NCBI GenBank assembly: GCA_038501625.1
Contig: JAZAYU010000003.1
Span: 3,103,001 to 3,167,000, forward strand
DNA length: 64,000 bases
From: Corbicula japonica
Lineage: Eukaryota > Mollusca > Bivalvia > Venerida > Cyrenidae
Reading direction: 5' to 3'
A model generated the notes under the pieces. It was not told the DNA's origin. It saw only the letters and a list, made by a program, of their open reading frames with translations, and did no database searches. Positions 56,946 through 64,000 of the stretch are shown piece by piece. The stretch's first letter is position 1. The number at the start of each line of letters is the position of its first letter. The position numbers and the translations under genes are program-made.

Positions 56946-57529
56946 CTTACGACGTTAAAAACTATACAAAGCTTTTCCAGCTGAACTATTTAAACCGTCT
57001 ATATTTAACACTGAGATATAAATAATACAATAAACAAACGAATAGTGCTCAATGGCGTTTACATGACGTAATTGATTTTTTCAATGATGGAGTGTATAGG
57101 GAGACTTTTTGTTGCATTTGTATACAATATACATCACATTGATAACAAAATATCACAGAAAATTGGATTTATGTCTGTTTAAATGTCTGCGTTGTAAAGT
57201 AGTTACGCGTATCTATGTAACAGGAATACACAATCGTGTAAGCAATCATATAAAGAATAAAAGTAATATATTACGTAATGTTGTCAAAATCATAAAATTT
57301 GTTCCACTATAAAGTGTCGTTTTTAAGAAATTTTTTAAGTCCATTGAAGAAAAATGAATCTTTCTGATAAATCAGTAATATAAGCTTAACGCGAGAAAAA
57401 AACATGCTATTTTACCTTTTTGTTGAACCTGTGGCTATTTTTTAAATTATTTGAAAATACTTATTAAAAATATTTTTTTTTAGTTTAGAACATTCTTAAG
57501 GCAACAATAGCACTATTTTGCATGCTTAC

Positions 57530-57800
57530 CTATTTCGGGGATGTCGTATCCAATTGAGCCTTCTTTATTATAGATACCGAAATCACCTTCTTCCCTATTA
57601 TGCAATGTTTTGAGGGTAATGTCTATCAAGTTGGTTTCTGGATATAAAGTCTTGGAGAGATCCCGAAGGGTTCTCAGCCGTCGGTTTAGTTTGACTTTGC
57701 ATCGACCTGGTCGGCAGTCTTTTACTTTACCTTTATCTGTGATACCAAACGTCACGCGCAAGCACAACAATGCTGATAAAATTAATATACATATCTTCAT
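57530..57800 (-). CDS. Host gene, first coding exon: secreted LDLa protein (Jeb/HEN-1-like?)
   Basis: I chose the ATG at 57,800 because it has a purine at -3 and opens directly into a signal peptide (MKICILILSALLCLRVTFG). An in-frame upstream Met at 57,863 would bury that signal. The exon encodes 90 residues: signal peptide, a basic segment with two cysteines (CRPGRC), LNRRLRTLRDLSKTLY, and an acidic end GYDIPEI. It stops at a GTAAGC donor in phase 1. Joined in phase to the exons at 24.4 and 23.9 kb it gives a 178-residue secreted protein with one LDLa domain near residues 92-137 and a short helical tail. A small secreted protein with a C-terminal LDLa recalls Jelly belly (fly) and HEN-1 (worm), ligands of ALK-type receptors. 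That identity is an inference. Confidence 0.65.
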
Positions 57801-59604
57801 TGCCCGCCAAGTTTTGTTTAACTCACCCTTTATCAGCTCCGAAAATATGTAATTTCTATTCAATGAATAGTTTTTTTCATTTCATTTCGTATTCCCCTTT
57901 TAATAAAATTAGTTAATCCCGCATTGATCTTATCTCACAAGGTACTCTTCACTGAAGCAGGCATTGGTAAAGTTAATAAGATTTTCCTTTACGAAACTTG
58001 ACTACCAGTTTCGTCGGAGTGCTGTGAAGTTATGCGACATTCGCTTCCGAGCGAGAATCATTGGTAATTCTACCACCCACTAGTTGCCACTACGTGGTTT
58101 CATTATTTCAGAGTTATTGGTTAATTCATTTTTAACAGCACACATTGATGTACTGTATTTTGTATAGAAAATACATAAAAGCTTTCCCCAGTAGTGCGAC
58201 AAATATTTGTAAATGGATATTGTTGACTCCGAGATTAGCTGCAAAACGAATCGATTGCAGCACCGTTATTCGCAGACAACCCATCCCGTTTTGATCCTTT
58301 AAAGGGAATTTCGACAAAAAATCCACCGTGACAAATTATCTAAAAGTATTGCTAATTCCAGCCGTATTGTCCCAGTGTTTCATGGACACAAGTCATGCAA
58401 TAAAGCCAGTCCAAAATCCAATCTGTTTACAGAGTTTATTGAATTTGCTCAATGATGTATTAGGACATTGCAAAACAATGGAAATAACGTTAAACGCGGT
58501 AGATCAAATGCTGATATTTCGTAGCAATACCATATCTGATCAGCAAAATACACTTACCAACAGAAAATGGTGTTCCAGCATTGCACCATTCAACATATGA
58601 TACCGCATAGAGTAATTCAGGTAATGTTTACCTACTAATAGTTAGCAGGTTAAAATAAAATAAAGGATCAGTTGAGAAAATTATAACACAATTGAACATA
58701 ATAATTATACAAGTTAAAATGAAAATTACCATTTTCTGTATCCACACCTGAGCAACTTGACGCCAACGTAATATATATCTGTTTTGATAAGTAGGATTAT
58801 GAAACTACAATTCTTTATTTATTCACTTTTGCAGTTCTCTGGCATTACTATTGGGTAATTAAACCAGAAAAGACTATCAAATTAAATTGTATTTGCTGAA
58901 GTATACGAGACTCGTAGACTGACTTGATAATCATATCCTGAACAAGTAATCTTAATGGTCATTTTGTAAAGCTTAAGCGTTTTTATAATTACATATCATA
59001 TAACCTATATTCAGTTAAGTATGAGGTATACACAGTCGTTTGACAATGTTCTTCAAAAATCGCCTGCATAAAATTAGGATAAAGAAATCACAGTCTCTAA
59101 ATCCAAAAGTCACAACAAAATCGAATTAAAAATAAAAGTGCAAAAAATTAAAACATGCATACCTTTATTTTTAGAAATCTTTTTTTAAATTAAATTATTG
59201 CCAAACTGCGTTTAAGGCTTACGCATTTCATGTATGTTTTATTTTATTTTCCTTTTGCACGGTATGTTTTAGGATTGCGGTTATTGTAATTGTACATGCA
59301 TACACTTTATCCGTTTAACTGAGCAAGAAAAATAAAAGCCATATTTCCATACTAAGGATGTTAAAACGTTAACACAGGGAAAGCAATATTTGAAGTTTTA
59401 TAAGGAGACTAATTATAAAAATTGCTCAGTATAATTACAAAAAGAGATCAAGTTAATTGTACTTAAATACACTGACGACCTATTTCTCTGTTTTAATGTC
59501 TCTCACAAAATAGCTTCAACAAGTTGGTATAAAACAGTATTTTAAAGCCTAATGCTTTTTGGCTATAATGTTGTTAAGATGATAATATAACATGAAATAT
59601 CTTG
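57801..59604. other. Region upstream of the host gene, no further gene seen
   Basis: The promoter and 5' UTR of the minus-strand gene should lie here. I could not identify a TATA box or non-coding exon with confidence. A 90-codon plus-strand frame at 58,328-58,600 begins with a hydrophobic stretch but has no family resemblance. Confidence 0.4.
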
Positions 59605-59775
59605 TAATGCGAGGTAAGTGTGAGGCTTACGCATCTTAGAACCTGGTTTAACCCCACCCCATAGGTGCATTTTTTGCCACTGATTGTTCCAAGGCGGAAA
59701 CCGCTCGGATTCCAGTTTTAGGTAATTGTTTGTGATGTCTCTTTTGAAATTTATTGTTTTATAAACCATGCTTAC
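59605..59775 (+). repeat. R1 fragment (m)
   Basis: GAGGTAAGTGTGAGGCTTAC, CTTAGAACCTGGTTTAACCC, TTGCCACTGATTGTTCCAAG, GGTAATTGTTTGTGATGTC and ATAAACCATGCTTAC follow the middle of R1. Confidence 0.7.
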
Positions 59776-60161
59776 TTGTTTAGAAATATAACTGGCCAGG
59801 TTATGTTCAGGTCACTCTTTAAAAGGGAAAATGTGCCAGTCTCTAAAAAATAGCCCTAATCGCATTCTTAAAATTGTGGATGCTTAGTCCCAACTATTCT
59901 GACTTCCATCAAACGCATGTTAATTTTAATTTAAATAATATCTCTTTTAATTGTTAAAAATGTGTGGAGAAGTAAGCCCATTATCAACATATAAAATTAT
60001 AATAATTAAATATTTACTTATAATTGGATGTAAAACAATATATATTTTATTGCGGCCTAAGGGTCATTTAGTCAGAGACTGGGTCAAATATAACTCGCCG
60101 AAGCAGATAGAGAAAGCTCAGGGACTGTCACTAAGGTTTATTTCAGACAAAACAGAACCTT

Positions 60162-60222
60162 AGGCGTTACCACCTTGAAACGGTCGCTGGCAAAGCATTT
60201 CCTTGCTGGGTGTTTCTCACAT
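60162..60222 (-). repeat. R1 fragment (n), inverted
   Basis: GCGTTACCACCTTGAAACGG, TCGCTGGCAAAGCATTTCC and TTGCTGGGTGTTTC match the R1 centre (GGTTACCGCCTTGGAACGGT). Confidence 0.55.
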
Positions 60223-60884
60223 CAAACGTTTTCAATCAGATTCCCATATGTACAAACAGGAACAAGTTACATTTGTGAATAAACCCCAGCCTAATTTCTC
60301 CTGCACAAACATTAAAACTCACAAACCTTGTAGAGAACAACACTGTCAGGCGAAATGGATAGGTGCTCGAGAGAATAATACCCTCTAGGGAAAAAGACAC
60401 AAAGGGTGACAGTATTTGCAATAGCTTGCGAACGCAGTGCACGTGGTGCTCTATCAAATGTTACGATGTCTCTCGGGGAACGCGTGAGAAAGAAAAAAAC
60501 AAGAAACATCTTCAAAGTTACCCCGGGTTATTTTATCCAGTGAGTACTAGTACATATCATTTGCTGTTCTTTAATAATATATAAAATAACAGGAATGTGA
60601 CCGCCTTCGACTAAATTTCATGGTCTTTTATGTTTAAAAACTGATTTTCCACAACTTCAAAGTTTTATTAATTGAAAAACGGTTTTCTACAACAACCTTT
60701 GATCCGTATTACAGTGAATGGTTGTTCCTTATCACTGAAGGTTTCTTCTTTTGCTTTTATTCATTTTAGTTTGTGAAAATAATAGAAAATAATAAAAATG
60801 TTACACATATTTAAATTAATTGTATTCAGTTTGGCATCAGTAGTAGGCAGACGACGTTACTTTGATACTAAATAGGACAGATCA
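60223..60884. other. Non-coding stretch, no gene seen
   Basis: The short overlapping frames on both strands between 60,200 and 60,590 have no recognisable composition. Confidence 0.4.
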
Positions 60885-60945
60885 TTGTGAAACATGCACA
60901 TTAGGAATGGCCACATCCAGAATACACAGATTTTTCTAAAGATCT
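60885..60945 (-). repeat. R1 terminal fragment (o), inverted
   Basis: TTGTGAAACATGCACATTAG, GAATGGCCACATCCAGAATA and CACAGATTTTT. Confidence 0.6.
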
Positions 60946-61079
60946 AAAGAAAAGTACATTGATTATTTTAGTTCGGTACATTCGGAAATATCGTAATTAA
61001 TTATACCGAAAACAAACCAGACATGAGAAAAGCTTGAACAGCTCTATAAATGAATTAGATGATGCCATGAGCTGAACAG

Positions 61080-61440
61080 CTTATTCCAGATTTTGGTAAG
61101 ATACGTTTGTTATTATTTGCGGATGATGTAAGTTTGACAGCTGACATGGACTACAAAGACAATGACAATTTTACATAAACATTGAACAGTCTGGTAACTA
61201 ACACTAAGTATCGAAATAAAACTAAAAGTTTAGTTTCCAAAATGGTCGAACACAAAATGGGTTAATTAGAATCAATTAATAGAAATTGTTATAAATGGTT
61301 TTAGTATAATTAGATATATATTTAGCACCTATAATCCCTTTTTGGAATGAAAAGAAGGAAAAAATTGCAAACAAAGTTTTGATATTATCGAAATCTTCTT
61401 TTCAACATCTCCGTTTTATGCGCGAAACATTTTCTTTAAA
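61080..61440 (+). pseudogene. LINE reverse transcriptase relic
   Basis: Around 61,097-61,155 a frame reads KIRLLLFADDVSLTADM, containing the catalytic F-A-D-D motif of non-LTR reverse transcriptases. LNSLVTNTKY and NKTKSLVSKMVEH follow, interrupted by stops, in the place where the post-motif C region is expected. It is a short decayed fragment unrelated in detail to the LINE at 28-30 kb. Confidence 0.55.
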
Positions 61441-62293
61441 TTTTTAGTGCACGTTAGTTCCAACTTTGCAATATGACCGTATAAAAGGGGAATCCGTCTT
61501 ATGTATTGTATAGAAAAAGTTTACTTTGTGCATGAATATGAGTGTAAAGGACATATAATATAATGTCAGCCCCGCAGCATCTTTGTAATGACAGAGTGCT
61601 AAAGAACTGACTGGTTTTAAACTGTATATCATATCGTCCACACACTAGTATTACAAAGATACGGTTCAAAATAATATAGAAGTGAACGAATGCAGCTGGG
61701 ATAGGCAAATAAATTAGTTTCCGTTCCTTTAACATGTTCTATTAAACCGAGCGTGCAATTCTTCTTTATAGATTTTGGTTTTAAAGATTATTTTTCAGTT
61801 GTATTTTATTAAAAATATCATTTTAACTATTTAATACCTCGGTAAAATGTTCGACATATACGTTTTTTTCTTTTGAAAACAATAGCTGCATTTAAATATA
61901 TTTACCGTTGGTTAATTCGAATTTTAAACTTTTTTTGCTATCTTATAACATGCTCTTCTTACTGCAATGTCGGGGATTTCAGGCTGTGTCCTTAGTGCGA
62001 CTTTTTGTGATTGCGTTTTGAACATTAACAAACATTTTATAGAAATGGTTCAACACAAGTGCAATAACATATTTAAATATTTTATTTCAAAGCTCACGCG
62101 AAAAGGAGATTATTCGGTGAATTATGTTATTATTGAGGTACATACTAATGGGTCTTCTAAGGAATCTTATGGACGATTTTAAAGGTGACAATGACGCCGA
62201 TGTATAGTCTGTCCGATGTATATTCTGTTACCGCATCTGCAAAATAGAGAAGTAAAAAATCGCTCTAGATAATGCGAAATACAGAAAGTTACG
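61441..62293. other. Non-coding stretch, no gene seen
   Basis: AT-rich sequence. A 71-codon frame at 61,967 is not recognisable. Confidence 0.4.
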
Positions 62294-62375
62294 GAGAGAC
62301 GGAGAGAGAGAGAACGAGAGAGAGAGAGAGAATTAGAGAGAAAAAGAGAGAGAGAGAGGGAGGGAGGGAGGGAGG

Positions 62376-62413
<38 letters not shown>
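62294..62413. repeat. GA/GGGA-rich microsatellite
   Basis: About 120 bases of GA repeats with an internal GGGA block. The Leu-Ser and Arg-Glu frames on the two strands are artefacts. It is strongly purine-rich on the plus strand. Confidence 0.93.
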
Positions 62414-62414
<1 letters not shown>

Positions 62415-62648
62415 GAACAGACAGACAGACACGTGGGGAATCGCGCACAACCGTTACCGCTGGTGAAGCTAGAAAGTTGTTCTGCAAGCATCCGGTGACG
62501 GTACTGCAGATGTTTATTTTGACCCGGAAAGGTAGGTGGTCAGCTTTGACTCGTTTTTATCAAATTATTAAGCATGTATCACTGCAAGAACAAAGTATTT
62601 TTTCCGTTTTGTATTCCCTGTGACTGGTTTAAATTTGTATGCTTTTAA

Positions 62649-63331
62649 GGGATTGCCACACTCCTCCCAATCCTATTCATCGATAAAATAAAAATCATCA
62701 AATCAAAGTAATGGCAAAATGCCGTTCAATGAAACTTTGCACAAATGAATGTTACTAATGTATCTTTATTTTGCATACAGTAAGACACGTTAGAAAAGTA
62801 AAGAAACAAAGCTAGACCTAAAAATTTCTTGAATTCTATTTACATAAATTCACAAAAATTAAGCGATGCAGAACATAATTTTAAATTCCGTCGTGATGAT
62901 ACTGACAAGAAAATGTTGTGTACTTTGTAAAAAACTTTCAACTATTAAAAAAGAAATCAGTGATTGTCATCCGTTTACGCGACCTGGAAATTGAAGGTCA
63001 AACACACTTTTACTAATATCTTGTAAAGTTTACATTTGTAAATCACGAGGACACAATAAATTGTTGTCAGTATCATATTACTCATGTGGGAATTTAAAAT
63101 GATGTTTTGTGTTCTTTAGTTTTTGTGAATTAATGTAAATAGAAGTTGAGGGAATTTTTAGATCTCGCTATTTTTCTTTACTTTTCTAACGTGTCTTACC
63201 ATCTGTAAAATAAAGACCCATTAATAACATACATTTCTGCAAAGTTTCATTTAATAGCATTTTGCCGTTATTGAGATTTTGATAATTTTCTTTTTATCGA
63301 TGAATAGAATTGGGAGGAGTGTGGCAGGCCC
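62649..63331. mobile_element. 683-bp inverted-arm element flanked by TTAA
   Basis: TTAA lies at 62,645-62,648 and 63,332-63,335, immediately outside. The left end GGGATTGCCACACTCCTCCC and the right end, inverse complement GGGCCTGCCACACTCCTCCC, are matched inverted repeats, and similarity continues inward for about 300 bases on each side (AATCTATTCATCGATAAAA-like, TAAGACACGTTAGAAAAGTA). There is no protein. TTAA target sites are characteristic of the piggyBac superfamily, so it is probably a non-autonomous relative. Confidence 0.82.
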
Positions 63332-63335
63332 TTAA

Positions 63336-63860
63336 GGAAAATGCTGGCCAAAATTTTACGGTAGCGGTTGCGCTACTGGTGTGACGGATGGCATAAGAAC
63401 ACTGATTGACTGGGATCACACTTTTACCGGTTCGTTCACAGCATTATTTTTATACAAAATCGCAAAGATCGGCAAATAAGAAAGTTCAAACAGGATGCCG
63501 AATGAAAAGATGATAATACTGACTTGTTTACTTACCTTTTACGTAATGTGAGCAGTATGTACAAGAAACGCAACTTGACATGTGCACACATTGTGTTTAA
63601 GTGTATGCTTTTTTCTAAAACGTGTTTTTGTTATTTACATTCAATATGTATATGACATATAAAATACACCTTAAAGTAACTAAACATCGACGCAGGTGGG
63701 CGAATGCTAGGGAGGGAAAGTACATGTATCTACACACTTGAACCATCCCTTATTTGTTTCCATTTTCCCCTTTTTTAGTCTTATACGCACGATGATCGGT
63801 TGTTAACTATCCACCAATTAGTTCACCATCAAATTAAATATATTTTGCTTTTTTGCAGAC
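63336..63860. other. Non-coding, ending in a splice acceptor-like tract
   Basis: No gene is seen. The last bases (TATTTTGCTTTTTTGCAG, ending at 63,858) form a good polypyrimidine tract and AG before a possible exon. Confidence 0.4.
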
Positions 63861-64000
63861 ATGCCGTTCAAAAATAAGAAGGGGTTGCACCTGTCACTGT
63901 GCAAGCGCGGTTCTTATCGAAGAAAAAGAAATATAAGCATTAGAACACCTGGAGCCTCACCATTTCCAAAGAAAGCAAAATATTTAAGCCCTTTCATAAG
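63861..64000 (+). CDS. Possible start of a basic protein, cut by the window end
   Basis: An AG acceptor at 63,858 is followed by AC ATG. The frame reads MPFKNKKGLHLSLCKRGSYR and continues Lys/Arg-rich without a stop for 46 codons to the window edge. The GC content rises relative to the flanks and the acceptor is good, which favours a real exon with its first Met just inside. No family is recognised. A CGGAAAGGTAGGT donor-like site near 62,537 could end an upstream non-coding exon, but that is speculative. Confidence 0.4.
   Translation, partial: MPFKNKKGLHLSLCKRGSYRRKRNISIRTPGASPFPKKAKYLSPFI

Larger units (their letters stand above)
24550..57529 (-). other. Intron 1 of the LDLa host gene, about 33 kb, repeat-filled
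   Basis: The donor GTAAGC at 57,529 (phase 1) and the acceptor before 24,549 (two bases complete the codon) are compatible, so the two coding exons can be joined directly. I saw no other exon of the same gene in between, although small alternative exons cannot be excluded. Most of the window's repeats and the LINE lie inside this intron. The junction is predicted, not shown by a transcript. Confidence 0.6.

Noticed and set aside
57513..57529. Continuation of the first host exon to the stop after PEIGKHAK
   Set aside because: The frame reads through a good GTAAGC donor into the intron; the donor phase fits the LDLa exon.
58328..58600. 90-codon frame with a signal-like N-terminus
   Set aside because: The hydrophobic start is weak, there is no family resemblance, and the opposite strand has a comparable open frame.
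62179..62487. Leu/Ser-rich and Arg/Glu-rich frames
   Set aside because: Translation of the GA microsatellite on the two strands.

Overview
This is a eukaryotic nuclear window from an invertebrate animal. It is AT-rich, has spliced host exons with GT-AG borders, and is packed with transposons, foldback repeats and microsatellites. I infer a lophotrochozoan, most likely a mollusc, but no single gene here proves it. Very little is host coding sequence: one phase-consistent three-exon gene on the minus strand (about 23.9 to 57.8 kb) and one possible exon running off the right end.

Left part (1-10.4 kb): no genes. It holds several copies of a dispersed SINE/MITE-like repeat that I call R1, an old direct repeat pair (1.86 and 4.53 kb), and a small element with inverted ends containing a TA run and two tandem hairpins (7.26-7.73 kb).

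10.4-17.8 kb is the centrepiece: a 7.35-kb Penelope-like retroelement (PLE) array flanked by an 8-bp target duplication and sitting inside an R1 copy. It has three head-to-tail units: A (5'-truncated), B (full length, about 3.77 kb) and C (internally deleted). They encode an ORF1-like basic protein, a PLE reverse transcriptase and a GIY-YIG endonuclease. Each of the three pseudo-LTRs (pLTRs) carries a type I hammerhead ribozyme motif. The longer two also have a TATA box, TGACG sites and an E2F-like site just upstream. None of the three units is intact. A roughly 1-kb minisatellite with 21/25-bp units follows (18.0-19.0 kb).

19-24 kb: a short TIR (terminal inverted repeat) MITE, a 1.5-kb TIR element, then the last two exons of the host gene. 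This gene encodes a predicted 178-residue secreted protein (signal peptide, one LDL-receptor class A domain, C-terminal helix) resembling the Jelly belly/HEN-1 type of ALK-receptor ligand. Its first coding exon is at 57.5-57.8 kb, so intron 1 is about 33 kb.

That intron (24.6-57.5 kb) holds a broken LINE (27.7-30.2 kb, minus strand) split by R1; a family of near-perfect palindromic foldback repeats (R2, including a 148-bp palindrome at 32.6 kb); a 350-400 bp repeat in both orientations (R3); smaller families R4 and R5; a second PLE relic with a degenerate hammerhead motif at 48.0 kb; and a 1.84-kb inverted repeat (50.7-52.5 kb).

58-64 kb: more R1 pieces, a LINE reverse transcriptase relic, a GA-rich microsatellite, a 683-bp element with TTAA flanks, and a possible exon start at 63,861 that is cut by the window end.
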